From Stropharia rugosoannulata (taxonomy: Eukaryota > Basidiomycota > Agaricomycetes > Agaricales > Strophariaceae): a stretch of DNA of 64,000 nt. Of this stretch, positions 24,978-35,479 are shown in pieces. Within the stretch, counting starts at the first letter, position 1; every line of letters starts with the position of its first letter. Below the pieces are notes generated by a model, which saw only the letters and a program-made list of their open reading frames with translations, was not told the DNA's origin and searched no databases. The stretch lies in contig JANCIK010000002.1 in the NCBI GenBank assembly GCA_028532985.1, positions 186,001 through 250,000 of the forward strand, in the 5' to 3' direction. The position numbers and the translations under genes are program-made.

Positions 24978-25536
24978 GTAAGACACCACCTTACTTCACT
25001 GCAGAGCCGGTGATCACGACAGAGAAGGACGTGCGACGCGGCGACTTCGCTGTTCTTGCGTCAGATGGGCTATGAGACTGTCTTACAAATGAAGAAGTCG
25101 TAGGCCTCGTGGGTCAATAGCTAGAAGGTTGCGGATCGAGCGGAGAGATTGTAATGTACGACGGGATTATTCACGAAGTTCGTGTACCCAACTCGCACTT
25201 GCCTTGGCGTGGAAATGGAGCTCAAGGTGCGGGGAACAACGAAACGGTACAACAGGACAAGATTTATGCGCCTGAAGACCTACCAGCAATTTACCCGAAG
25301 GATTATAAAGATAACAGACTTGTATAGGTACTGGCGGCGACCGAAGAAATTCGTTGTTAAAGACGAGAACATCGCTGCCCACCTTACTCGAAATGCTCCT
25401 GCCGGTGCAGATGAAGATTTTAGGGAAGCACTGCTGTCACGTTACAGGTGAGTTAAATTTGCTGAAAGCATAGTAGTTTTGTGTTGTTAATTATTTTAGG
25501 GATGATATCTCTGTCATAGTTATATTCTTTGAATAG
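24978..25536 (+). pseudogene. PP2C phosphatase remnant (mitochondrial PDP/PTC5-like)
   Basis: Only the C-terminal part of a PP2C-type Ser/Thr phosphatase remains. It reads TPPYFTAEPVITTEKDVRRG, then the metal-site motif FAVLASDGL immediately followed by TGA (25073-25075) where the family has Trp, then DCLTNEEVVGLVGQ and a second stop, TAG. Further on, KFVVKDENIAAHLTRNA and a spliced RYRDDISVIVIFFE with its own TAG (25534-25536) follow the family's C-terminus. The intron with GTGAGT at 25448 is still intact. The N-terminal catalytic half is missing. Upstream words (NNLNSLHIEWIHSLP) look LRR-like and may be another fragment. A dead gene, judged by two stops and truncation. Confidence 0.75.
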
Positions 25537-26207
25537 AATGTTTATCCAGGACCGGGACTTTGTCGATAGTTGCAACAGGTGTACTTTCAAGTAAATGACA
25601 AGGTTTGAAATCTGTGGCAGGACTAATCGTTCATTTAAGCGAATAGAGCCGGATTACAAAAATCCCCTATTGAATATCAATCAATGCGTCAATCCTTCGA
25701 TATCGGACGCTCGACGTAAACTTTTGAAGCCTATACTCATCTAAGCAATCCATCGAAGTGGGTTTCACTATTGAGTGTAATGTATCTGCGACGCTGTTCG
25801 CCTCACGGACTACTTCACTAAATTTAGGACGCAACGGAGCAGACCCACTGCCCACTGACCAGGTTTATGCTTGAACAAAAAAGCTCAGCCGAATACCTTC
25901 AGGCCTCAACTTTTAAAACGGAAGATTGAGTGAACTAAAAAGTGCTTTGTTCCTTCGATGGTAAGGCCACTTCGTACTGGCAAGTATCTGGTTAGCGTCG
26001 TATACCTATAGCAAGCAAGAGACAGTCTGAAGAACTTATGTGTGTAGGCATTTTGGGCAGACGCTGCGAATAGGTTAAAGTCATTGCTGTAATACACTCA
26101 TCATGGCATCGGTCATCCAACGAGCAAGCCAGCAAAAGGGATGTAATTAAATCTATTTTCTTCTCATTTCAACTGCACATCCAATACCCCTTTCTGCTCT
26201 TCAACAG
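25537..26207. other. intergenic, nothing recognised
   Basis: No gene supported between the phosphatase remnant and the TATA box of the Cys-rich gene. Confidence 0.5.
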
Positions 26208-26216
26208 TATATAAAT
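26208..26216 (+). promoter_or_regulatory. TATA box of the Arg/Cys-rich protein gene
   Basis: TATATAAAT stands 89 bases upstream of the start codon at 26305. That leaves room for a leader of about 55-60 bases, and the start context is CACCATG. This supports the plus-strand reading of the repetitive gene. Confidence 0.6.
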
Positions 26217-26304
26217 GCGTCCCAAAACTCGTCTTCGTCGTCAGTCAAAGCTCTTCAACAAGCACAGCTGAAGATCTAAAGCTACAACACATACAAGTCT
26301 CACC

Positions 26305-27063
26305 ATGCTCTTCACAACAATGAAGGGGAAAATCGCCACTTTCCTTCTCCTCGCGACAGCACTTGTTGCAACGGCTGCGGCTGTTCCACGTACCACCGCC
26401 GACTTGGAGAACTATGAATATGCCAACGAGCTCTCCTTGCCTGAGGCCAGCTTCAATGGCGTCGATCAGCCCGCAGTTGTCTTTGCAGATGCCCCCAACG
26501 CGGTCGAGTCTGCTGACTGGGAAGACATCGATTCCGTGGTACCGGAAGACAGCGCCACAGAAAACTTGCCAGACTTGACCTCTGATGAGGACACTGCACC
26601 TGCAGATGAAGCCATGGAGGATTGTGGATGTCGCCGCCGCCGATGCTGCCGCCGCCGCCGTTGCTGCTGCCGCCGCCGCCGTTGCTGCTGCCGCCGCCGC
26701 CGCTGTTGCCGCCGTCGATGCTGCCGCCGTCGTTGCTGCCGCCGCCGATGCTGCCGCAGGCGTTGTTGCCGCCGTCGCAGATGTAGATGCAGGCACGTTG
26801 ACTCTGAAGGTCAAGTCGCAAACCAGGAAGACGCTACTGAAGACGATGGTGCGCAAGATTGCTGCTGCTGGCCGTGCTGCCGCCCATGCAGACCGTGCTT
26901 CCGCCCATGCTTCCGCCCGTGCTGCCATCCGTGCTACCGCCCGTGCTGCCATCCGTGCTACAGGCCCTGCTGCCATCCTCGTCGCTGCTGTGGATGCGGC
27001 CGCCGTCACTGGGCCGACGAAGTAGACGAGAAATCCGAGGACGACGTTGACGTTCAAGCTTAA
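26305..27063 (+). CDS. secreted Arg/Cys-repeat and Cys/Pro-repeat protein
   Basis: Unrecognised 252-residue protein. Residues 1-26 form a signal peptide (hydrophobic FLLLATALVATAAA, likely cut before VPR). Residues 27-106 are acidic. Residues 107-163 are almost only Arg and Cys in RRRCC-type units with about 22 Cys. Residues 164-185 are an acidic spacer. Residues 186-232 are Cys/Pro/His units (RPCCHPCY) with about 19 Cys. The end is acidic again. The gene has no intron. The acidic parts could neutralise the basic core before processing, as in precursors of cationic peptides, and the Cys/His units could bind metals; both are inference. Repeat-driven slippage makes the copy number likely to vary. 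Other frames are open over the GCC-rich tract, but only this one has signal peptide, TATA box and good start context. Confidence 0.65.
   Translation: MLFTTMKGKIATFLLLATALVATAAAVPRTTADLENYEYANELSLPEASFNGVDQPAVVFADAPNAVESADWEDIDSVVPEDSATENLPDLTSDEDTAPADEAMEDCGCRRRRCCRRRRCCCRRRRCCCRRRRCCRRRCCRRRCCRRRCCRRRCCRRRRCRCRHVDSEGQVANQEDATEDDGAQDCCCWPCCRPCRPCFRPCFRPCCHPCYRPCCHPCYRPCCHPRRCCGCGRRHWADEVDEKSEDDVDVQA
26628..26775 (+). repeat. CGCCGC/TGC coding microsatellite and minisatellite
   Basis: Tandem CGCCGCCG(C/T)TGCTGC units of 12-15 bases encode the Arg/Cys block. A second tandem of about 24-30 bases (CCGTGCTGCCATCC and variants) lies at about 26870-26985 and encodes the Cys/Pro block. Such tracts expand and contract by replication slippage. 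Confidence 0.7.
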
Positions 27064-28411
27064 TAAACTTCTCATCACTAGTAACTAGCTAACGAGGGGA
27101 GTTCTCGTCCTTGGATGAGCTCGAAACTACTCTCGGCGCGATTTCTATTCTTTTTTTTCTGTTTTACTAATCTTCATTCCTGTTGGTTTCTTGATCAAAC
27201 GCCCTTGTAGGGTTAGACTCCCGGAGAGCTATTGCCACTTTTCAACCACTTGTCGACTACTTGTAAACAAATCCAGATATTGTTTTTTCCCTTGAATACC
27301 AATCTTATATTGTGCTCCGTACATCAACGTTGACTTGAGGTAAACTTGTTTCATCAGACGCAATTGACATGTTCAATCACTGAAGAATGTTCTGAGAACT
27401 GGTGACGTCGAGAACTAATTTCCTGGACCTTTTCAAGCACGCCTTATATCTTCCACAGTGCTTTGGGACAACAGTAGCTGTTGTGCTAACAGGATCTTAA
27501 ACTATGACATTCCCCACCTTGATAAATTATCATTTGACTTATCAAAAGTGCGCTATTCCGCGGCTTTCGGCCATTCCTGTATTATTATGTCGCAGTTTTG
27601 CCTTCCAGCATCAGCCAAGAGCGCGACCGTGTTACGAATTGTCAGCTGGGACCTGTTGGGACCAGCCTCGGAATACCGATGCTGCCAGAGTTATTCACTA
27701 ATATTGAAACTCCAAGAGACATAAATTTCTCAGATATAAAGCCCATCACAGACGAAGCCCTTCTCGAGCAAACTTCAGAGTACTGGTGGAGATACGGGTC
27801 ACAAGTTCTAGATCTTCCGTATTCAGGACCTAGAGTAAAATGCGGTACTACACTTTGCTTGAATGGGGACGAAGCAGAGAACCTGCAAATTAAAGCTGTG
27901 TCGGCTTATTTCTAGTCGGCTTTTGATACTTAGGTGCGATGTAATTATCGTGACTCCGTGAGATTGGCCGTGCTATGATGTCAACGGGAGCACACGGTAG
28001 TTCCATTTTGCACTGGTGATAAGCCTATTTGGAGGGCGGAAACACAAGACCTCCGGCTTAAGAATAGGTCAAAGAATGTATTGAGTGAAGTACGCCATTG
28101 GACACGGAGGAAAAGCTGAGCAAGTAGGATTTGCGAAATAGATGCACTGAAGGAGATGCAAATTTCGAGCTGACCATATTCGAAAGGTAGTAATACAGGT
28201 GTAAACAAGTTATGGCAAAATGAAGTTACATGGCCACCTGGGGCAAACATAAGCAAATGTTACCATGGCGACGGGGAAGATGCACTCGTACTTGCTGCCT
28301 CGTCCATCACTTGGTTACCCTCAAAAGGAGCGTCTTTATCACCTTCAGCTTCCTCAATCCATCACTCTACCGCCCGTCGCCGTCACTGGCCCAGCGACAC
28401 CATCCAATTTG
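27064..28411. other. intergenic with an isolated open frame
   Basis: A plus-strand stretch up to 27915 encodes TSEYWWRYGSQVLDLPYSG and related sequence in one frame from about 27600. I do not recognise it, and it has no clear start or partner exon. It may be a remnant of a decayed gene. No other feature is supported. Confidence 0.35.
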
Positions 28412-28414
28412 CCA

Positions 28415-28642
28415 TATAAAAGTCCCCGGGAACCAGAGTGGTTTTAATTTACTGCACGGATCGCCCGCCGTCGCTTTCCATCGTCTACCACCTACACTTT
28501 ACACTCATCGGATAAGGCGAACCCTCCGTCGTATCTAGAATACAACATACACTATCTGCGCTCGAAGAACATCTCCACAACACGCATTTTTAGTGCATAT
28601 ACTTGGTCCATATGGCACCCGCGGTGTACTCCGAACCACCTG
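28415..28642 (+). promoter_or_regulatory. orphan promoter plus first exon (MAPAVYSEPP)
   Basis: A TATA box (TATAAAAG, 28415-28422) is followed by a 190-base pyrimidine-rich leader, an ATG at 28612 encoding MAPAVYSEPP, and a strong donor GTGAGT at 28643. I cannot find a convincing continuation. Downstream plus-strand words (FGKLGYVLRDGRNRARQIVH near 28713) could be a degraded next exon. Probably the 5' end of a gene whose body has decayed or been lost. Confidence 0.35.
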
Positions 28643-29595
28643 GTGAGTAGCGTTTCCTGTACAGCGGTTGATCATGCAAGAGCGAATTGTTGAAGTTCTG
28701 GGCTCTGTTAGTTTCGGAAAACTAGGATATGTTCTGAGGGATGGCAGAAATAGGGCGAGGCAGATTGTCCATCATCTGGAAGATTTTACCAGCTGCGCCG
28801 GTCGAGGACAACATTGAATACTCGTGGTTTCGGGCATTATGTTCCTTCACTACTTGACCTATACTTCTGCTGCGGCAGCATATACGAGCTGTCAAGTACC
28901 AGCAGTCCAAGCACGGGACGTCCTATTGTTGAACTTACGCGCGGTATGGCCCGGATCTCCACGATTTCAGCATTGAGGCGCAGGGCTACATGGACACCCT
29001 ACCACGCTTACCTATGGAGAGCTAGGATAGGTGCACAACGGACCGCGTAGGCTAGTGGCACAGCCAGGGACGATGAAACAGTGGACACTGCAGTTGTAGA
29101 TGACCGCCGGCTGCACGATGGATGCTTCTTGTGGGCAGCCAAAGCTATTTGGATGGAAGGCTGTTTGACATGATAGGTACTGACTGTCCTCCCGTGCATC
29201 TGAAGATAATATTTCGGGGTACAAGAAGGAATGGGCCGCCCCGCCATGCACACCAATAAATCTCCAATTTTATGTGCGCTGTAGGACCTTCGACGCTTGA
29301 TGCTCTTCTTGAACACGGACTGCCAAAGAACCCACTAGCAGATGTATCGATACGGTTCATCGTCTGATAAATGTTCAGCTTACCGAAGACTTCGACTCCG
29401 TCCACTTGCTTAAAAGCCGAAGCTCTCGACTTATTTTTGAGCACTATGCTCTGGCGAACTCTGTCCAGGGCGTTGAGTTCTTGGCTGAAGTGGATGTAGT
29501 AGAATGGCGTACTTTTCATAGCTATTCCTAATACCCCGGTGAAGCACCGCTGATGGATACCAGTTGGATACCAGAATAGATATTCGAATACAGTG
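28643..29595. other. intergenic or decayed gene region
   Basis: Short frames on both strands, none supported. It may contain the eroded body of the gene starting at 28612. Confidence 0.35.
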
Positions 29596-29669
29596 ACACT
29601 CGGTGCGATGAACGATATTAGTATTAGTCAACGTTGACTAATACTAATATCGTTCATCGCACCGAGTGT
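29596..29669. repeat. perfect 74-bp palindrome
   Basis: Two 37-base arms meet without any spacer at 29632/29633, around the centre GTCAACGTTGAC. Every base from 29596 to 29669 pairs. It lies 224 bases upstream of the F-box start. It could be a foldback remnant, a hairpin or cruciform-forming site, or an assembly artefact. Confidence 0.9.
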
Positions 29670-29892
29670 TATACTATGGACATAAGCGCATGATGCGGCG
29701 CATCTCCAGCGTCGACGCGTAGCGGCGTACTACATTTAATTTCCTCCAAAAGCATTACCCTGAGCACAGGTACATGTAATGGACCCAAGCAATGCTGTAA
29801 TACTCCAACATGCGTTCGGCAACTATGCGAATGAAATATACTTAAGGCCTGGCAGCACAACCAAGCTACGTAGCGAGCGACGTCGTCCATCC

Positions 29893-31206
29893 ATGTCTCA
29901 ACCAACATTCCCACATCTCCCTACTGAGTTAATCGAGCTCATTATCGATGAAGCATTTACTGTGGCGTTTCCTACTGGTTCCCTGAGTACCAACTCGGAC
30001 AATCACACCATGTCCGCCATTGCACTCGTCTCCCATCTTTTTAGGCACTCTGTAAACAGACGCAGATTTGCGCATATTGATTTACAAAGACAGCAGCTTC
30101 CCGTAACTCACACTCATGGATTTCGCAGCATTCTTTTGTCGAGCGCATGGTCATCACCTACCAGCATCCTACCGTACATTCGAGGACTCAGTGTGTCTCT
30201 TGGCGCTCGATGCAAAGGAATGGCTCTAGTTCCCCATCCCGTAGCGCTGGACGGCTCCTTGGCAGATATTATTAGGCAAATTACAAAGTATAGAAATGAA
30301 ACGGCTACTGCACAGATGTTCAAGCTTACAATAACAACGCATGTATCAATTCGGTGCTCACAGCTTGGCGTTGGCGAGAGGTTCGACTGGAAGTGTCTTC
30401 CAGAAGATTTGGTTAACGTGGTCATCGATCTTTGCAATAGCCCTCACATTTTCCTTTGCCTTGAATGGCTGAAGAACGTACCAGCTTGTCTATTATCCGC
30501 TCCCGGAGTTTCATCATTAGAACTTCGTCAGATAGACGTTGCGGGACGACAGGAAAAGGACAGCACTTCGGTCCAGTCTTGTTTGCCGTCGCTTCGTAGA
30601 CTCTCCTTAATGAAATCTCCATCATTTTCGGACCACTTCACTTCGTTCGAGAGCACTACATCACTTTCTTACCACATACGGGGTGCAGAAGACATTGAAA
30701 GGCTTCTTCAGTTGACCATCTTACTCAAACACCACCTCGAAAGCCTGACCCTCCACATGGATATTCACGATCGTAAGTCGTTAAAAAAATGCATATGTGA
30801 CCTGTCAGCGGCTAATAAACCTTGCGCACCAGTTCACTTAGTACCTTACCGATTCATATCTCCAAGCCGTTTTCATTGTTTGGATAGCTTGAGCGTTGTC
30901 CTCACTGTACCTTTCTCCGGCGCCCTTCAAACAATTGCACCTGGAGATATTCTTGACTTATTGATAGAGCTGCCATACTGGTCACTCCGTTTTCACCTGG
31001 TCTTCCAGGATCCTCGGAGATATAACACTCATGAAGCCAATACTTTAACTGCAAATGTTTTGAAGACCGTCATACCCTTCATGGTCGATCCTTACCGCAT
31101 CTATCATATACGGAAGTCTTACCTATCCGCATTTGTTGTGGAACTTAAAACCTTTATAATAGGGGATCACCGTTGTATAACAACAGCTTTTGTTTCAGGT
31201 AACTAA
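29893..31206 (+). CDS. F-box/LRR-like protein, intronless
   Basis: Probable SCF substrate adaptor. The start at 29893 gives MSQPTFPHLPTELIELIIDE, a standard basidiomycete F-box opening (LPTELIELIIDEAF), followed by SAIALVSHLFRHSVNRRRF and then LRR-like segments to residue 437. The frame is open further up to an ATG at 29779, but the added 38 residues precede the F-box without known features. No intron is apparent in 1.3 kb. The C-terminal residues after YHIRKSYLSAF look less repeat-like. Such F-box genes are numerous and fast-evolving in Agaricomycetes, and the substrate cannot be told. Confidence 0.75.
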   Translation: MSQPTFPHLPTELIELIIDEAFTVAFPTGSLSTNSDNHTMSAIALVSHLFRHSVNRRRFAHIDLQRQQLPVTHTHGFRSILLSSAWSSPTSILPYIRGLSVSLGARCKGMALVPHPVALDGSLADIIRQITKYRNETATAQMFKLTITTHVSIRCSQLGVGERFDWKCLPEDLVNVVIDLCNSPHIFLCLEWLKNVPACLLSAPGVSSLELRQIDVAGRQEKDSTSVQSCLPSLRRLSLMKSPSFSDHFTSFESTTSLSYHIRGAEDIERLLQLTILLKHHLESLTLHMDIHDRKSLKKCICDLSAANKPCAPVHLVPYRFISPSRFHCLDSLSVVLTVPFSGALQTIAPGDILDLLIELPYWSLRFHLVFQDPRRYNTHEANTLTANVLKTVIPFMVDPYRIYHIRKSYLSAFVVELKTFIIGDHRCITTAFVSGN

Positions 31207-32279
31207 GATCCTCTCAATCTCCCGTATGATTCTCCAAAAACTTACTCCATGTACTAGCATGACTATTTAGGGGCTCAGCCAACAAGATCTCTCGTCCTAC
31301 TCACTGTGTATAATTGCTATAAATACCACTACATGGAGAAAACGATGATCGTGAAGATAAACTGGGATTGTGTACAAAGTGCTATCTATGATTATTTACA
31401 TAGTCTTACTATCAAGGTCAGAAATAACTCTGTAGGCCAACTGTAACCTGTAGTGTTGTGAAACTTTGAGCACCGTAGATGGACGCGCGTTCATGGATCT
31501 GCGCACATATCCGCCGCGCGGTGAGTCCATGCGCCTGTTAGGTACGCGGTAAGCGCGCACAAGTCTGCTTATCTGCTCTTACTTTTGCACGGTTTAAACG
31601 CTTACCATTCTTGTTCACTACACAAAGTTATCACAACAACTTCAACTGAGGCTAATCATTTGACTGAAACCTGACTCTGTGGCACAATATCTAACGTCTC
31701 AGGAGAATTATCATTGTGTTGAATTGACAACGGTAACGAGCAGATGTCAACGTCAATATGGCATACTTAGAACTTAGAAGCGTATGACAAGACTCCTGAG
31801 CAAGCCCTGCCACGTGTCCGTATACACGTGGGAATATTAGCCGTCGTGGGAAGACTGTGCCACTATGTACTGGTACAATATTTCTGCATCTCCGATTGTT
31901 CAACGTTCAACTTGCGTTCAACCTTCAACTCGGATAGTGTATCTGACACGTCGTTTTAGAGACTTTTAGCTGTTCGCTAGTATAGAACTTCTACCTAGGC
32001 ATGTTTATATGTAATTATCCAGCAAACTAACAAAATCTCACAGTCTGCCTTGGGCCTGTCATTAAAGGTGCGACCATCATAACAGCTCCATCATAAGTTA
32101 ACAGATCTTAGACTTTGATGCTTCTATTATACAACCATCATATAAAGAATGCACAGCAATCTGATGTAGCTCATATGATAAAATCAACCTTCAACTGATA
32201 AATTGCAAGAATAATCTTCTCTTCTCCAAGTTACTTGTCCCGACGCTTATATCCCAATTGGCTTCGCTGAAGTGACAGT
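31207..32279. other. intergenic, no gene supported
   Basis: Contains the 3' end of the F-box gene and the 5' region of the DUF6534 gene. No features beyond chance frames. Confidence 0.5.
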
Positions 32280-33913
32280 ATGACGGACGCAGCTCAGCCT
32301 TTATCGATACCGGGCTACGACTTCGAACTTCAGTCTGCTTTAAACCTTGGCGCCCTCGAGATAACGACGTTTGCAAGTCTCGCTCTATACGGTATTTCGT
32401 TGTCCCAGGCCTCTGTGTACTTTCAGCGGAGCTCAAGGGATAGATTGGGATTAAAAATATTTGTAAGCTTTTCATTTTCTGGGACAAAATGCGCAGAAAG
32501 ACTCACTCATACTACATGTGACTCATAGGTTGCAATGCTTTTGTAGGTTCTAACTACACTCACAGGTGTAACCACCAACTGATAAATAGCTTACAGGGTT
32601 ATAGACACCACACACTCTGTCGCAGCCTCATACACCATATACTTTGATACAGTAACTCGATGGAACCGCGCAGAAGCCAACTCTATTCCTTTGTCCACCA
32701 CTGTTGCTTTTGAAAGCATTATAACTTTTATTGTAGAGGTGATTTTTGATAAATCCAACATGTTTCGCGCTAATACCACTGACATCTTGTCAGTTATTTT
32801 TTGTGCAGCGCATCTACCGTCTCTCAGAGAGTACAGTAATCACCTTCTCGTGCTTTATTTTATCTGCACTGCGCTTTGTATGCGCTATATTCCTTTCCGT
32901 GGAGGCTTTCCGTGACGTCCCCAAAGTTCCTAACGGTCGCTTTGTGCACTCCATGTCCTGGCTCATCACTACAGGGCTGTCTCTTAGTGCAGCAACCGAC
33001 TTGCTTATAGCCGGATTTATGATGTACTACTTGCGGAAACTTTTTTCTCCTTATAACCTAAAATCGTAGTATATGTTCCTTTCATCATCGCTAGCTCTCT
33101 GAATTTGTTCCTTTTTACTATTTTAGGACTACAGACGCACTCAATCGTCTGATCCATGGATCGTTGCGTAAGTCCCTCACTCCTCGTGCCTTTTTTGATA
33201 GAGCATGACTTTAGTATACGCCAGAGACGGGCCTTTTGACCAGGTATGCAGGTAGCTAAACTGTACCGTCTGGGTTGTAATAGAAAATATTCAGCATAAC
33301 ATCAATGAGTGTTATTATTTCAGTATGTACAAGTCCTTATAGGGTCCGTATTACTCTAATCGTTCTTTATGAAGTTTCAGATTAGCATGTCCACCAGTAT
33401 GCGCTTTTTATTTCGCAGTCAGAACTTTCATGTAATACCAAACAACGTTTATGCAGTGGTTTGGTTTGCAATATATATCATTTTGGCAAAATGTGAGTAT
33501 TTGACGTTTGCTGCTTCACATCCTCATAACTGAATAGGGCAAACTATGCCTGTATAAGTGTATTCGTTGTCTTTTCTGGTCTCGTACGTGTCGAGTCACA
33601 TACATAATGAAACTTTGTCGTAAACGGTTCTCCATCCGTAGACTTAACTCCCGTCCCTTTACAAGACTAGATCAACAACGATCGCAGATCCCAGGGAATG
33701 TTTTATCAACGCTGCATTTTGCACCAAGAGAAGCTCCAATCTCTGTAAGTGACAGTATTTTATCCAACATCCATAACTTTATAACAAGGAGCGGAATAGG
33801 TCTCACATCTACATGTGCAATCAATGGTTCCCGAGTCGGATGCCTATATCAGCAGCTCTGAAAATGAGTTCCCAGTCGAGGTGTATTTTTCGAAGCATAC
33901 TTTGGATAATTAG
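32280..33913 (+). CDS. DUF6534 seven-helix membrane protein, paralogue 1
   Basis: Agaricomycete membrane protein family of unknown role, about seven transmembrane helices. Exons as read: MTDAAQPLSIPGYDFELQSA with NLGALEITTFASLALYGISL (helix 1), then VAMLLVIDTTHSVAASYTIY across a 53-base intron (32546-32598), FESIITFIVE, LFFVQRIYRLSE (family motif), CFILSALRFVCAIFL, MSWLITTGLSLSAATDLLIA, RTTDALNRLIHGSL, TPETGLLTR, VWFAIYIILAK and LYSLSFLVSLNSR. The tail ends YFSKHTLDN at 33913. The apparent stops lie inside introns, so the gene looks intact. It is convergent with the peroxygenase gene. The paralogue at 38125 shares exon boundaries, supporting this splicing model. Confidence 0.75.
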
Positions 33914-34045
33914 TCTCCCATGAATACATTCACGTAGACTGAGCAAAGAAGAAGTGGATTAATTCGACCAAAAATGCATTCCACAGCCTATTGATACATT
34001 TACATTCACTGAAGGTCACTACAATAATATGACAACCAATAATTA

Positions 34046-35413
34046 TCAGGTAAACGCAGGGACTTGCGTGCATCCGAGAAGCTTTAAGGGTCCGAAGAAA
34101 AATCCAAGGTTAGTATTCAATGCATCTAAAAGGTCCCCAGTCGCATTCGGATACAGTCCCCGCACTGTATTATTTACGAAGTCGGTGTAAAGCTTGCAAA
34201 ACTGAGTAAAGTCTGCAGATGCGGGGTTTGGCGTATAGCTGTTCACCGTTCCAACGTTCCCACCAGGTGCTATAGGGTGTTTCAAAAAGACTTGTTGTAT
34301 ACCTGCTGCAATCTCGGCGAGCCCGGACGATACATTGGATCTGAAAAAACCGGGTGGGAAGGTGCTATTTTGGAAGAACCCCCGTGCGACGTTCATGTCG
34401 AGCTGTCCATTGTTTTGGCGGCCGTCCACAAAAAAGGCTACAGGAAAGACTGATTCAGCGTAGGCAGTGTAGTACCGGGGAGATATAAAGCTGAATTGCG
34501 GGTTGGTCGCTATTGACTCTTGGATGCGCCTGAAGCGAAACTCTGCAGCTACTGATAGATTGTAGAGTCCCGCACCAAACGTGTCGGCGAACGACACAAG
34601 CTGCAAGACAATCATATCAGCAAAAGTTATGAATCGTAGTAGACGCTCACCTCATCGAAAAGAGTCTCGTTGAAACTGTGGTTATCACCAAAGAAAGCAT
34701 CGCCTGAATTGTTGCATGAATATTTATCTTCGTTGCTCAATTTTGTTTGCAATTATGTAATGCTGACGTACCCCGCGTGGTGCTGGCGTCACCTTCGAAG
34801 ACTGCGTGAGTGTTGAGACCACCGACTATGGCAGGGGCCGGTGGGTCAGGTCCAGTTGCACTTGTCTTTCCTCCAATGCTCAGCTGATTGGTCAATAGGT
34901 TTCCATCGACTAGGAATGCGGCATATGTCACGAAGACAGCCAAATCGTTGCCCATATTAAATCCTATATATTACCCATCAGGCGCTCGGGATTCTTTACA
35001 TTAGCTGACACACTGACCTTCTTGCACAGCATCTACGATCTGAGCAGGAGTTGCAATGCCGTTCCGAGGTAGGTACTAAAAGGCTAAGATTAGACACTAT
35101 CATCTTGACCTTACTATGTGCTGAGACAGCGCACCCCATGTGAGGCGAGAGTGTTCAGCCCAGGACATGGCCCACGAATATCAGTAGGGCCTGCTGGGAT
35201 AAATGGATGTGCTGGAGTGAACACGATCTTGGCGCTGGTATCCGAAAGGGGCCCAGGCGGTGGTTCTGGCGTACGCCTTTCAAGAGTAGGAATGATTTTA
35301 TCAAGCTCAGAACGAGAAAGTCCGGCAAGTGATGCATGCGCAGGGAAAGCCAACACGGTGCTAAGAGTATGAGCTGATACCAGAAAAAGAATGAGGAAGA
35401 AAAATGAAGCCAT
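34046..35413 (-). CDS. unspecific peroxygenase (heme-thiolate peroxidase, long type)
   Basis: Secreted H2O2-dependent heme-thiolate enzyme that inserts oxygen into unactivated carbon or aromatics. The start at 35413 gives a signal peptide (FFFLILFLVSAHTLSTVLAF). The proximal ligand Cys is in IRGPCPGLNTLASHG. The EGDASTTR motif supplies the Glu and Asp that bind the structural magnesium and Ser next to it. The distal Arg and acid-base Glu are both present in SPRYYTAYAESVFP, spaced seven residues apart as in the Agrocybe aegerita enzyme. Then GQLDMNVARGFFQ, VGTVNSYTPNP and LNTNLGFFFGPLKLLGC, whose last Cys may form the C-terminal disulfide. Four introns (near 35140-35083, 35017-34955, 34780-34710, 34650-34605). 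All catalytic residues are kept, so activity is likely. Confidence 0.9.
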
Positions 35414-35471
35414 GGTTTGGATTCGAGACGCAGTGGATGTTGTCTGTGTAATATGTTTTTGAGGTGTACGC

Positions 35472-35479
35472 CTTTTATA
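35472..35479 (-). promoter_or_regulatory. TATA box of the peroxygenase gene
   Basis: On the minus strand TATAAAAG stands about 60 bases before the start codon at 35413. It is consistent with a strongly inducible secreted-enzyme gene. Confidence 0.55.

Noticed and set aside
26585..27025. 146-codon poly-Ala frame on the plus strand
   Set aside because: Shadow of the GCC-repeat tract in another frame; no signals of its own.
26245..27078. 277-codon Ala-rich minus-strand frame over the Cys-rich gene
   Set aside because: GCC/CGC repeats keep all frames open. The plus-strand frame alone has a TATA box, start context and signal peptide.
32546..32598. Apparent premature stops in the first DUF6534 gene
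   Set aside because: A 53-base intron with GTAGGT and TTACAG ends removes them and restores the family motif across the joint.
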